Source: Hyphomonadaceae bacterium (GTDB lineage Bacteria; Pseudomonadota; Alphaproteobacteria; Caulobacterales; Hyphomonadaceae). Taken from it: DNA of 64,000 nt. The translations under genes and the position numbers were made by a program. Positions 7,641 to 16,105 of this stretch are shown in pieces. The notes under the pieces were generated by a model that was not told where the DNA came from, searched no databases, and saw only the letters and a program-made list of their open reading frames with translations. Numbering within the stretch: the first letter of the stretch is position 1; every line of letters begins with the position of its first letter. The stretch is taken from contig JANSWU010000005.1 of the NCBI GenBank assembly GCA_024743315.1, positions 310,001-374,000 of the forward strand. The letters run 5' to 3'.

Positions 7641-8285
7641 TTAGCTTTGCGCCGAAAACACGAATGTGAATGTGACGGGGACGGCCGATGTGATGGACGG
7701 TAGGCCTGCGACCTCCCGCAAGGCTTCCAGGCCGGCTTCGAGATTGAAATCTGCGACATAGACCACAACCGGCTCCGCCGATGAGATTTCGATCCGGTCG
7801 TCGGCAATGCGGGTCACAAAGGCATTGGCATAGACCGGAGCATCCGCGCCATGCAGGGACAGCGTGCCTTCAATCTCAGTCGATCGCCGTTCCCCAATTG
7901 CCAAGTCCGAATAAGTGCCCGTGTCGACTGTGGTGCTGATTGTCGCGGTCGGGAATGTTTCGGTTTCGAAAAACATTTCGCGCATACGCTCATTGCGAAT
8001 ATCGATCTTGGTTTCGACCTGATCCAGCGGAATACTGACCAAGGCCGCGCCATCGGCGCCAACCTCGCCTGATAGGCCCGGGAAGAAATGTGTTTCGATG
8101 ACTTCGCCCGCCTTGATCGAAGCAAAGGCGATTTTCGAGGCTTGTGAGTCCAGAGCCCATGCCGCGTCATTCGCGATGACCGGCGCCGCCGGTGCGGCCG
8201 GTGCCTCGGGCGTTTGGCTGGCTTGTCCGCATCCAGCGAGCGCCAACAGGGTCGCAGATCCAAGGGTTGCAATCATAGCACGCAT
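7641..8285 (-). CDS. YceI-family lipoprotein
   Basis: 214 residues. The signal peptide ends in LALAGC (Cys about residue 19), followed by an Ala/Pro linker, then the YceI lipocalin-like domain from about residue 40 (WALDSQASKIAFASIKAGEV, LSGEVG, DIRNERMREMFFETETFPTATI, LSLHGADAPV). YceI proteins bind a polyisoprenoid in a beta-barrel and occur in the periplasm. Here the domain is membrane-anchored. ATG 8285 has GGAGAG four bases upstream, while the ATG nine bases further in is too far from it. Many YceI proteins sit beside cytochrome b561. None is seen here. Confidence 0.87.
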   Translation of the reverse strand: MRAMIATLGSATLLALAGCGQASQTPEAPAAPAAPVIANDAAWALDSQASKIAFASIKAGEVIETHFFPGLSGEVGADGAALVSIPLDQVETKIDIRNERMREMFFETETFPTATISTTVDTGTYSDLAIGERRSTEIEGTLSLHGADAPVYANAFVTRIADDRIEISSAEPVVVYVADFNLEAGLEALREVAGLPSITSAVPVTFTFVFSAQS

Positions 8286-8393
8286 AAGTCTCTCCAGGCT
8301 TGTGGCGGCGCTGGGCGCCGGGCCAACTCAAATCTCTTCCTGTCCTCAAATAGGTCTGTTGCAAGAGCGGTCCATGCCCGACAATGCCGCAGG

Positions 8394-8492
8394 TCAGGGC
8401 GTGAAGGCGTGGTCGGGGACGGCTTCAAGCCCGAGAGGTCTGAGCAGCACAGGGCCTTCGTCTTGGACCGGAAGCTTTGATACATTGCGTTG
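8394..8492 (-). pseudogene. Remnant: C-terminal end of a TetR-family gene, paralogous to the gene at 10540-11070
   Basis: Read on the minus strand, this segment encodes 32 residues and a stop. It includes GPVLLRPLGLEAVPDHAFTP, against GSVLLRSLGLEDVVDRAQTK in the intact TetR. Aligned by eye without gaps, 19 of 32 residues match, and both sequences stop at the same position. Upstream of 8492 the similarity ends at a terminator hairpin and the phosphodiesterase gene, so the rest of the regulator gene is gone. There is no start codon or DNA-binding domain, so no product is expected. Confidence 0.75.
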
Positions 8493-8506
8493 GTTCTTAC
8501 AAAGAA

Positions 8507-8531
8507 GCCCGCGAGACGGACTCTCGCGGGC
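8507..8531 (-). terminator. Intrinsic terminator downstream of the phosphodiesterase gene
   Basis: Perfect 10-bp stem GCCCGCGAGA / TCTCGCGGGC with a 5-base loop. On the minus strand it is followed by TTCTTT, about 75 bases after the phosphodiesterase stop. The plus strand also has TTTT a few bases away, so it may work both ways. Confidence 0.7.
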
Positions 8532-8607
8532 CTGGTTTTGAGGCATTAGTCCCGCGCGTCATGGCGTTGAGACACTTGCCTCCTTATGACGTAAAGGAAT
8601 TACGACT

Positions 8608-10215
8608 TCAGTTTCCATTCAATCGGGCCGTCTCACAAAGGTTGGGAAGAACATCGACCTCATAACCAGCACGCTTGGTGTCCTTGAACGCCGCTTCAAT
8701 ATCGGTGGACCCCTTTACGCTATGCACCCAGACATAGTGATGATGATTGGAGTGGGGATGCGGTTTCCTCAAGTCAGTATAATGCGCTGCGAGCATTTCC
8801 TCCGTGCACGCATCTTCCGAATTTTGGCCATCACTATCGCCAGCAGAAAATGCTGTCATGACCGGGTGAGATGTGCCACACATATGTTCTATTTCCGTGG
8901 AAATATCGAAATCAAGAAATCCTGAACTGTCTTTAAATCCGTCTACGATGACGTAATCATAGCCGTTTTGAACGCCATGGGCATTGCGACTGTTATAGAT
9001 GTAAGGGGAAAAGAGGAATATATCATCCGCTTCGCCTTTATATTTGAAGGGAAGGCAATGCGTGGTCTCATCATGCTTGACCTCATTGCCTGAATCAGCG
9101 GTTGCGTGAAACTTAAGGGCCCCATCCGGTCTTGAGATCGATGAAATCATGATGACGTCATCGCCATTATAGTTCTTCGAATTCTTGTACGTATCGTACA
9201 ATTTTTTGATCGTGTTCATCTTTGCTGCAATGACGTTCTTGGTCCTTTGAGCGAGGTTGAGATTGTAATAGGGGTAACTAAAATTTATGGCGTGGGTCTC
9301 CCGAATCTGGAGTGCACCGAAGATGAAATATTTGGGGTCAAAACCCGCCGTATCGTCGGCATTGACAATTTGGCAGGTGCCTTTTGCCCACAATTCTTCC
9401 TCAGTGTAGTCTTTCGCGTCAGCGCCGATGTATTTTTCACATTTGCCAAGTTCTCCACTATTAATGCCCCAGACATAGTTGTTTCCGGCGCCATAGTAGC
9501 TCACGAGCTTTGACGGGAGTTCAGAGGACAATGCGTTTTTGTGCAGATCCGGGATCACTTTGCCGACAAATGGCCGAAGGTAGGCGCGTTCTGCCAACAA
9601 TTTTCCTCTATGTGTCGTGTGACTGGGGCAGGAATTGTGTACCAGATCGTCTCCTGCAAGTTCCATCGTTTCGACGGATTGAATATCCAGAAGCAGGATC
9701 GTGTCCCTTTTGCAGGCGGTGAGTTCGACAAAGTCGATCAACTTGAGCAACTTGTCTGTTGTGGTGGTCGAGGCGCCGCCAGACTTAAAGCTTCTAAGGT
9801 GCAAATGCTTGAAGTCCGAGTTCTTAATTCCGTTATCATCCAGAAAATGTATGTTGTACGAGTGGCCTTCAAACACATTCTCGGCCCAGTTGCCTGTATG
9901 CTGCCCGAAATCCCGCTGGGTCTGTCGATCCCAAAACAGGTCATGATACACAACCGCGTGTCTATGGCCGTCAATCGAGATCGCACGAATATCCACTTCG
10001 ACATATTTGGGTGGTCGCTGACCCGGAGTGTTTTTTGTAGACAGCAGGTCGTTATCCGCGGCTTGAAAATACGCTTCGACACTGTTTTGCGCGTATTGCT
10101 TGCCCTTGTGAGTCTTCCAGATCCCGCGATGTGGGATCATCTCAGGTTTGGCCACAGCCGGGGCGGTGAGCCCGAGCGCGATCAGGGCCGTGCAGGCCAG
10201 ACTTGTCAATTTCAT
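8608..10215 (-). CDS. Secreted PLC-like / glycerophosphodiester phosphodiesterase-fold protein
   Basis: 535 residues with a cleavable signal peptide (MKLTSLACTALIALG ending AVAKPE). After it come IPHRGIWK, QNSVEAYFQAADN, VEVDIR and VVYHD, in the order of the GDPD/PLC catalytic TIM barrel (HRG, E-N, ExD, HD), then LLLDIQS. The C-terminal half (YNGDDVIMISS, DYVIVDGF, AFKDTKRAGYEVDVL) would complete the barrel, with an insertion. Likely role: hydrolysis of phosphodiesters outside the cytoplasm. Substrate unknown. Start ATG 10215 has TCCTCCT (AGGAGGA) 8 bases upstream. The frame is open further upstream without a signal sequence. The coding DNA is visibly more A+T-rich than its neighbours and contains six or more Cys codons, which suggests acquisition. 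Confidence 0.75.
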   Translation of the reverse strand: MKLTSLACTALIALGLTAPAVAKPEMIPHRGIWKTHKGKQYAQNSVEAYFQAADNDLLSTKNTPGQRPPKYVEVDIRAISIDGHRHAVVYHDLFWDRQTQRDFGQHTGNWAENVFEGHSYNIHFLDDNGIKNSDFKHLHLRSFKSGGASTTTTDKLLKLIDFVELTACKRDTILLLDIQSVETMELAGDDLVHNSCPSHTTHRGKLLAERAYLRPFVGKVIPDLHKNALSSELPSKLVSYYGAGNNYVWGINSGELGKCEKYIGADAKDYTEEELWAKGTCQIVNADDTAGFDPKYFIFGALQIRETHAINFSYPYYNLNLAQRTKNVIAAKMNTIKKLYDTYKNSKNYNGDDVIMISSISRPDGALKFHATADSGNEVKHDETTHCLPFKYKGEADDIFLFSPYIYNSRNAHGVQNGYDYVIVDGFKDSSGFLDFDISTEIEHMCGTSHPVMTAFSAGDSDGQNSEDACTEEMLAAHYTDLRKPHPHSNHHHYVWVHSVKGSTDIEAAFKDTKRAGYEVDVLPNLCETARLNGN

Positions 10216-10539
10216 GATGGGTTTCCTCCTCAATCCTTTTCTCTCCTTCGGGCGCGACCTGACCTGCGAGCAGGACCCCTCAGTCGCATGTCCGAATCCG
10301 AACGCGTCTTGTGACGCCATGTTTCAATGGAATGGCTCTGGTCACCGCTTCTGTGAGCGGTTGATCAATGAGCCCGTTCGTATTGAGACAGGCTCTGCAA
10401 TCGTTTGCATTATTAGCTTCGCTGAACGTGTCTAAGTGTCAACCGAGCAGAGGTCGAATTGAGACGAAAATTCTGATTTTTGTGAAAAAAATTCGCGATC
10501 TTTCTGATCGTCTCTACCGGCAATGGAAACCGAGCATTT
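10216..10539. other. 324-base gap between tetR and the phosphodiesterase gene
   Basis: I see no gene here. The right part (10440-10540) is A+T-rich and holds a weak terminator-like hairpin after tetR. The left end carries the phosphodiesterase ribosome site at 10224-10230. Several short frames exist on both strands but none has a ribosome site or a recognisable product. Confidence 0.5.
10485..10510 (-). terminator. Possible weak terminator after tetR
   Basis: On the minus strand CGATC - AGAAA - GATCG forms a 5-bp hairpin followed three bases later by a run of seven T. It lies 30 bases after the tetR stop. The stem is short, so confidence is limited. Confidence 0.4.
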
Positions 10540-11070
10540 CTACTTCGTCTGTGCCCGATCGACGACATCCTCCAGCCCGAGACTTCTGAGCAGGACGCTG
10601 CCTTCAACCTGAACCAAAAGCCGCGCCGCATCACGTTGCCGAGCGACCTCGTCCTCTGCCAGCAATTGGCTCGCGCCCCAGGCGACAAAGCCTCGGCCAA
10701 TGCGTTCGCCAATCGCGCGATAGAGTGGATCACCACCGGCAGCCAAGGCGGCGGTTTCGAGCCAGAGCCGGAGATAAGGCCAAAACAGATCCGACTTCAT
10801 CGACTCAATCAGCATTGGCGCCAGCACATCGAGCGGGACCGGCTCGGGCGCTGCAGATTGTTCAAGGATGATCGTGATCCGCGCCGCAATGCGTTCAAGC
10901 ACCGCTTCGATCAAAGTGTCCTTATCCTTGAAATAATAAAGCAGCATGCGGTCGCTGGTGCCGACCGCCTTGGCGAGGGGACGCAGACTGGCATTGAGCA
11001 AGCCCTCGGCGAGCATGTGATCAGCGAGCTTGTCGATCAGCTCCGATCGCTTTGTGCTCGCATCCGTCAC
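10540..11070 (-). CDS. TetR/AcrR-family transcriptional regulator
   Basis: 176 residues. Residues about 8-55 form the TetR helix-turn-helix domain (RSELIDKLADHMLAEGL, SLRPLAKAVGTSDRMLLYYF, then KDTLIEAVLERI). The rest is the helical ligand-binding and dimer domain. GTG 11070 is the start, with GGAGAG 6-7 bases upstream, only 10 bases after the stop of the HerA-like ATPase gene, so the two probably form one transcript. The ligand is unknown. A decayed copy of its C-terminal end lies at 8394-8492, on the far side of the phosphodiesterase gene. Confidence 0.88.
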   Translation of the reverse strand: MTDASTKRSELIDKLADHMLAEGLLNASLRPLAKAVGTSDRMLLYYFKDKDTLIEAVLERIAARITIILEQSAAPEPVPLDVLAPMLIESMKSDLFWPYLRLWLETAALAAGGDPLYRAIGERIGRGFVAWGASQLLAEDEVARQRDAARLLVQVEGSVLLRSLGLEDVVDRAQTK

Positions 11071-11080
11071 TCAAACTCTC

Positions 11081-12619
11081 CTAGCGCCGACGACCACCAA
11101 GGATACCGCGCAAGACATAATCCGTCACGCGCCGGGCAATCGTCCGGGTCGCCGTGTTGACGGCACGCTCGGTCGGCGTCATCCGCGTGCTGCGGCGCCG
11201 ACGGGTGCCGGATTTCTTTTTCTCACGCGCTTTCTTCTCTTCCAGCTCACGTTTGGCGCGCTCTTCTTCCTTGGCGAGTTTTTCCGCCGCGGCCGCAGCT
11301 TCCTCTTCGCGCTTGAGTAGGATTTCGTAGGCTGACTCCCTGTCCACGGCCTCGTCATACAGGCCGAGAACAGGGCTGTTTTTCATCTCTGCCTCACGCT
11401 CTGCCTCCGTGGCCGGTCCAAGGCGTGAGCTTGGCGGCCGGATCAGGGTGCGCTGAACCACGCCCGGCGCGCCTTTTTCATCCAGGGTGGAGACCAAGGC
11501 TTCGCCGACGCCGAGATCGGTAATCACCTCTTCGGCATCAAAGGCGGGATTTTCCCGGAACGAATCTGCCGCGGCTTTCACGCCCTTGCGTTCTGACGGC
11601 GTGTAAGCGCGCAGCGCGTGTTGGATGCGATTGCCAAGCTGGGCCAGGACACTGTCTGGCAAGTCGCGCGGGTTCTGCGTAACAAAGAACACGCCGATCC
11701 CTTTCGAGCGGATCAGGCGGACCACTTGCTCAATCTTCTCCAGGAGGGCGCGCGGCGCGTCATTGAACAGCAAATGCGCTTCATCGAAGAAGAAGACCAT
11801 TTTCGGTTTTTCCGGATCGCCGACTTCTGGCAGGTCCTCAAACAATTGAGAGAGCAGCCAGAGCAGGAAGGTCGAATAGAGCCGTGGGCTATTGATCAGC
11901 GTTGTCGAGTCGAGGACGTTGACGACGCCCCGGCCATCGCGCGTGGTGCGCATGAAGTCTTTCAGGTCGAGCGCTGGTTCGCCAAAGAATTGTTCCGCCC
12001 CTTCGCGTTCGAGCACCAGCAAGCGACGCTGGATTGCCCCAAGGCTCGCGGTGGCGACATTGCCATATTCGCGGCTGATCGCATCGCGAACCTCCTTGTC
12101 CCCCATATGATTGAGCAGCTTGCGCAAGTCTTTCAGGTCCAGCAGCAGCATGCCTTCATCATCCGCATATTCAAACGCGACGGTGAGCACGCCTTCCTGG
12201 GTTTCTGACAGGTCCATCAGCCGCGACAAAAGCAGCGGCCCCATATCCGAAATCGTGGTGCGGACCGGATGGCCTTTTTCGCCAAACACATCCCAGAACA
12301 CGGTCGGTGTCGCGCCATAGCCATAATCCTCAAAGCCGATTTTCTCGGCGCGAGAGATCAGCTTTGGGTGCAGCTTGTGGTCCGGGCTGCCGGAAACGCA
12401 GATGCCGGATAGGTCGCCTTTGACATCTGCGCAGAACACCGGAACCCCTTCATTGGAAAAGCCTTCAGCCAGGATTTGCAGGGTTACCGTTTTACCGGTT
12501 CCAGTGGCACCGGCGACGATGCCGTGCCGATTGGCGCGGTTGAGCAGCAGGGTTTGGGCATCATTCGGCGTACCCTCGCCATCCATATCTGCGCCGCCAA
12601 TGAAGATCCTGTCGCCCAT
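11081..12619 (-). CDS. HerA-like ATPase, DUF853 family (YjgR-like)
   Basis: 512 residues, close to E. coli YjgR (about 500). The Walker A motif is [10 protein letters not shown] (about residues 37-46), the Walker B is [10 protein letters not shown] (about 270), and [20 protein letters not shown] is the sensor region typical of this family. Residues about 420-480 form a charged Glu/Lys/Arg helix (probable coiled coil) ending in a basic tail ([10 protein letters not shown]). DUF853 proteins are cytoplasmic ATPases related to HerA/FtsK DNA translocases, with no settled role. The gene is likely co-transcribed with tetR. No NurA-type nuclease is adjacent. Confidence 0.88.
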   Translation of the reverse strand: MGDRIFIGGADMDGEGTPNDAQTLLLNRANRHGIVAGATGTGKTVTLQILAEGFSNEGVPVFCADVKGDLSGICVSGSPDHKLHPKLISRAEKIGFEDYGYGATPTVFWDVFGEKGHPVRTTISDMGPLLLSRLMDLSETQEGVLTVAFEYADDEGMLLLDLKDLRKLLNHMGDKEVRDAISREYGNVATASLGAIQRRLLVLEREGAEQFFGEPALDLKDFMRTTRDGRGVVNVLDSTTLINSPRLYSTFLLWLLSQLFEDLPEVGDPEKPKMVFFFDEAHLLFNDAPRALLEKIEQVVRLIRSKGIGVFFVTQNPRDLPDSVLAQLGNRIQHALRAYTPSERKGVKAAADSFRENPAFDAEEVITDLGVGEALVSTLDEKGAPGVVQRTLIRPPSSRLGPATEAEREAEMKNSPVLGLYDEAVDRESAYEILLKREEEAAAAAEKLAKEEERAKRELEEKKAREKKKSGTRRRRSTRMTPTERAVNTATRTIARRVTDYVLRGILGGRRR

Positions 12620-12709
12620 ACCAAGCTCCCTTAATCACGCGCGCAAACTACTGTGTTCGCGGGCCTGAGCAAGAGAGGAGGTGAAGTGGCGTGCGAGACA
12701 GAAGCGTGC

Positions 12710-13519
12710 TCAGTCCGGTTTGCGGAAGCCGTCGCGCATCTCCTGGCTCCAAAGCGGTTCTTGGCCATTGCGGATGCGCCTAGCATTATTCGCGCCTGGC
12801 GACAGCGGGTCGGCGAACAGATCTGAGTCCGGCCATAAGAAGCGGTTAGCGGCTTCGGCATCAAAGAGTTTGTCGCTCACGGTTTTGGCAATATAGCGCG
12901 GGTCTGCAAACAGGCGCTCAGGCGGGATCGCGCGTTTGGCATTGGCCATGGCGGCGACAAATGGATCGGTGGCGGGGCAGTCAGTCGCTTCGGGTTGGCG
13001 CTTCAGTTCGAGACACTCAGACTGCGCTATTACCGTGGCCAATTGCCCAGGTGTCACGGGCGTATCCGAACCGGATTGAGCGGGTCCAGGCGTCAGCAGG
13101 CTTTGCGCGATTTCAGCCAGAACGCCGTCCCGGGCGGTCTCATTTTGAGTCAAAATTTCACGCGGCGCGGCTTGCAGCGGTGACGACGGGATGGGTTCTG
13201 ACGCGCGAGTTGGAGAGGGTTCAGGATCAACTGGTGGGGGGACAAATGCCAAATCCGGCTCAAGGTCTGGCGGGCTGGGCGTTGGTGGGACCGGATCATC
13301 CGCGGGCAGTATAGGTCGTACCGGTTGAGCCGATCTCGGTGGCGGAGGGTCATCCGGTTGCAGCTCCGCGAGCTCGATCTCTATGGCCTCCATCCTGGGA
13401 AATGATGTCGGCTCAAAAACCTGCGACATAAGCCATGCAAGGGTCATCGCGTGGGCGATGGTGACGCCCAGAATGATCCAAATTCTGCGATACTGAGACA
13501 ACCCAAGCCACACGCTCAT
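12710..13519 (-). CDS. Membrane-anchored proline-rich protein, TonB-like architecture
   Basis: 269 residues. One N-terminal membrane segment (about 10-33, IWIILGVTIAHAMTLAWLM) follows a short cytoplasmic stretch. Then comes a long Pro/Asp/Glu-rich region (about 48-120, for example DDPPPPRSAQP and PPPVDPEPSP) and a C-terminal region (about 150-269) with two Cys (SECLEL, ATDCPATD). The architecture resembles TonB or TolA energy transducers, but I do not see the TonB C-terminal domain or an adjacent ExbB/ExbD pair. A periplasmic function across the cell wall is inferred from topology only. Confidence 0.7.
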   Translation of the reverse strand: MSVWLGLSQYRRIWIILGVTIAHAMTLAWLMSQVFEPTSFPRMEAIEIELAELQPDDPPPPRSAQPVRPILPADDPVPPTPSPPDLEPDLAFVPPPVDPEPSPTRASEPIPSSPLQAAPREILTQNETARDGVLAEIAQSLLTPGPAQSGSDTPVTPGQLATVIAQSECLELKRQPEATDCPATDPFVAAMANAKRAIPPERLFADPRYIAKTVSDKLFDAEAANRFLWPDSDLFADPLSPGANNARRIRNGQEPLWSQEMRDGFRKPD

Positions 13520-13639
13520 AGGATTGCATAGCGGCTCTGGAGCGTCTTGCGCGCTTAATTCCTTGTAATTTCGAGTGAAAACTGACGCTCAAGAATTCTT
13601 GTGTTTCGTTTTTGATCGGGTGATCTAGGTTTTTTAACC

Positions 13640-14374
13640 ATGTCGGTCTCGATCATCATCCCGACCTTGAACGAGGCTGCAGCCTTGCCGGCGACGCTGA
13701 ATAATCTGGCTGGCCTCGCCCCGTTGCCTTTGGAGGTCATTATTGCCGATGCTGGCAGTGAAGATGGCACAGCGACCTTGGCGCACAGATCAGGCGCGAT
13801 CGTGCTCAGGGACCTGCCTCGCGGTCGCGCGGCGCAAATGAATGCGGGAGCAAAGGCAGCAGCCGGAGATCTGCTCTGTTTCCTTCACGCCGATACAACC
13901 GTGCCTGAAGATTTCGTCGCTTTGGTCGAGCAAGTCTTGAGTGATCCGACGACAGCGCTGGCCGGCTTTGTCTCGATCATGCGCGGCGAGGCCGAGGTGC
14001 GCCGGGTCACCACGGCGCATAATTTCATCAAGACCTGGTACGCGCCGCTCCTGTTTCGACCGGTATCCTTCTTCAAGGGCGCCCGTCTCTTGTTCGGTGA
14101 TCAAGTCATGATTTGCCGGCGCGCAGATTTCGAGGCAATTGGCGGCTGGGATCCGAAACAGGCGATTATGGAAGAAGCCGACCTTTGTCTGCGCATGGTG
14201 CGCGCCGGTCGAGGCAGAGTGAGGCAGGTTCCTCGCAAAGTCTGGTCATCAGATCGGCGGGTTGCTCAATGGGGATTCTGGCGCGCCAATCTGACCTTTA
14301 TTTCCATCGGTCTGATGTGGGGCTTCGGCGCCGAACCGACACGGCTCGCGGAGCATTATGAGGATGTGCGGTGA
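13640..14374 (+). CDS. TIGR04283-family glycosyltransferase (GT2 fold)
   Basis: 244 residues. It has the GT2 N-terminus (SVSIIIPTLNEAAALPATL, then IIADAGSEDGT), the DxD-type metal site in FLHADTTVPEDF, and GDQVMICRRADFEAIGGW followed by EEADLCLRM. This combination defines the TIGR04283 transferases found with selenium- or arsenosugar-related radical SAM proteins. Here the usual partners (a TIGR04282 protein and the radical SAM enzyme) are absent, so the acceptor is uncertain. The ribosome site is weak. The upstream region (13520-13639) is A+T-rich and shared with a divergent gene. Confidence 0.85.
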   Translation: MSVSIIIPTLNEAAALPATLNNLAGLAPLPLEVIIADAGSEDGTATLAHRSGAIVLRDLPRGRAAQMNAGAKAAAGDLLCFLHADTTVPEDFVALVEQVLSDPTTALAGFVSIMRGEAEVRRVTTAHNFIKTWYAPLLFRPVSFFKGARLLFGDQVMICRRADFEAIGGWDPKQAIMEEADLCLRMVRAGRGRVRQVPRKVWSSDRRVAQWGFWRANLTFISIGLMWGFGAEPTRLAEHYEDVR

Positions 14375-14426
14375 ATAGACGGGGCAGCGCGGCATTTCAG
14401 GAAGAGCGCACTGCCCCAGCCGGACC

Positions 14427-15908
14427 CTAGAATGGGTCTGACAGTTTCGGATCGGTATAGAGGCTGACTCCTGTCAGTGTTAGCAGGAAGGCTTCGAGCT
14501 GGTCTTTCTCCGTTTCAGTGAGATTCAGCCGTTGCGGATTGCCGCCCGGAAACAAGCGATCGTCAATCGTCGCCCGCCACTCAGACAAGGGCGGCTCACG
14601 GGTCGGCTCCTGGATCGCGTCATAATGATCAATCACCGCGCGGATCGTTGCGAGCGATCCATCGTGCATGAACGGGCCGTTCGATCTGCCCCCAGGACCG
14701 ACCATATCCCTCAGGCTCGGCGATCGTGTGTTGGTGAGATCAAATTCGGTGTTAGAGCCCGCGACGGCAAACACGCCATTATGGTCAGACCCGGGGCGAA
14801 TATCGAATTCAGGCGCGCGGTGGCAGGCATTACAGCCCGCCCCGCCATCAGGCGGTGCCTGCATGAAGAGTCGCTTCCCGGCATTTTCGTTGGCGCTAAA
14901 ATTCGGAAAATTGGCGCCATTATTGTTCACCTGGGCGCGGCCTTCATCATAGCGAGAGTCAAAGGATTGGATCGATTTGGTGAATTGCGCGAGCGCTTCC
15001 TGGATGCGCTCTTCGGTTATCGACGGATCGAGATACACGAACCGGAAGAGTTCTTCATAATATTCAGTCGCTTCCATTTGTGCGATCAAGGCGTCGAGGT
15101 CAGGGCGGCCATTCTGACCACTGAACCCCATTTCATTATGATCCTGGATCGGCTGACTTTCTTGCGCTTCATGGTTGGGCGCGCGTTCATCCCAAAAAAA
15201 GTTCTCTTCATCGGCGAACATCGTATTGATCAGACGCATCGAATGGCGCCCGGTTTGTCCGCCCTCGACCCCGGTGCTGACCACACCCGCATCGCTGAAT
15301 CCCAGCGATTGAACGTGGCAAGACGCGCAAGACACGGTGCCGTCCGTCGACAAGGATGGGTCATAGAACAAGACCCGCCCGAGCGTCGCGCCGGCATTGG
15401 TAATCGGATTGCCACCATCGTTCAGCTTGGTGATATAGTCGGGAACAGTCTGACCGGCATAGTCGTCTAGATTCTCTAGATCGACAGAATTGCCAAACGT
15501 CGCAGCGATGGCGCTCTGATCGATGCTAATGTCGATCTCAAACGTGTCCGTCGCCGAGGCTCCTGACGGGTCCGTTGCGGTGCAGGTCACAGTAATCGTG
15601 CCGTCAGAGTCCGGGGTGCCCGATATCACCGTTCCGTTGAAACTGAGCCCTTTCGCATCTGGGCCGAAATCTGCATCAATGGTGAGGGCGTCATTGTCTG
15701 CATCTGAAAAGTTGCCGGCAAGGTCGAGGCGAAACGCATATCCGACATTTGCGACCTGATCGGAGACGGCGGCGGCAACCGTGGGTGCAGAATTGGTCGG
15801 CGCGCTCGCGCCCGTATTGGTCGAAGTCGCAGTGGTGCCTCCACCCCCTCCGCCGCCGCAGGCAGCTAGGATTAAAGCGGTTGCGGCAAGGCCTAGTTTT
15901 TTGTGCAT
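14427..15908 (-). CDS. Di-heme cytochrome c peroxidase (MauG/CCP family) lipoprotein with Ig-like domain
   Basis: 493 residues. The lipobox is LILAAC, followed by a Gly run and Thr/Ser linker. Residues about 40-130 are an Ig/cadherin-like domain (GYAFRLDLAGNFSDADNDAL, ATDPSGASATDTF). The catalytic part carries two heme c sites: CASCH in GTVSCASCHVQSLGF, with FSDAG, and CNACH in GAGCNACHRAPEF. It also has LFYDPSLSTDG, ENFFWDERAPNHEAQ, PIQDHNEMG, and GRSNGPFMHDGSLATIRAVIDHY near the C-terminus. Members reduce peroxide or oxidise protein residues in the periplasm. ATG 15908 begins the signal peptide. The Ig-like fusion is unusual. Confidence 0.88.
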   Translation of the reverse strand: MHKKLGLAATALILAACGGGGGGGTTATSTNTGASAPTNSAPTVAAAVSDQVANVGYAFRLDLAGNFSDADNDALTIDADFGPDAKGLSFNGTVISGTPDSDGTITVTCTATDPSGASATDTFEIDISIDQSAIAATFGNSVDLENLDDYAGQTVPDYITKLNDGGNPITNAGATLGRVLFYDPSLSTDGTVSCASCHVQSLGFSDAGVVSTGVEGGQTGRHSMRLINTMFADEENFFWDERAPNHEAQESQPIQDHNEMGFSGQNGRPDLDALIAQMEATEYYEELFRFVYLDPSITEERIQEALAQFTKSIQSFDSRYDEGRAQVNNNGANFPNFSANENAGKRLFMQAPPDGGAGCNACHRAPEFDIRPGSDHNGVFAVAGSNTEFDLTNTRSPSLRDMVGPGGRSNGPFMHDGSLATIRAVIDHYDAIQEPTREPPLSEWRATIDDRLFPGGNPQRLNLTETEKDQLEAFLLTLTGVSLYTDPKLSDPF

Positions 15909-16105
15909 TCAATAAGTCTCCCTCCGGCGCCAGATTGACGACGCCGAGGCATAGAACGCGCGGATAAAAGAAGTCCGTCGCTGATTTTCCGTAACTTTTC
16001 CGTCATGCTGCGAGGACGGTGCGCCAAATTTTATCGACTTCGTTTTTTAGGGGGAAACCCGGGCGCGATATCTCAAACCGAGATCTTGGGGCGACTTGCG
16101 TTCAT

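Larger units (their letters stand above)
8286..8607. other. 322-base gap: tetR remnant plus terminator
   Basis: This gap holds no intact gene. From right to left it contains the tail region of the phosphodiesterase gene (8532-8607), a 10-bp hairpin terminator (8507-8531), the decayed 3' end of a tetR-like gene (8394-8492), and about 100 bases upstream of the YceI lipoprotein that carry its ribosome site. Confidence 0.7.

Noticed and set aside
14381-14417. GGGGCAG ... CTGCCCC inverted repeat between the glycosyltransferase and peroxidase genes
   Set aside because: The arms have a bulge, the loop is over 20 bases and no T run follows, so I do not call it a terminator, although it may slow transcription.
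14532-15470. Long plus-strand open frame (312 codons) opposite the peroxidase lipoprotein
   Set aside because: No ribosome site or recognisable domain. The minus-strand gene has two heme motifs and a lipobox and accounts for the region fully.
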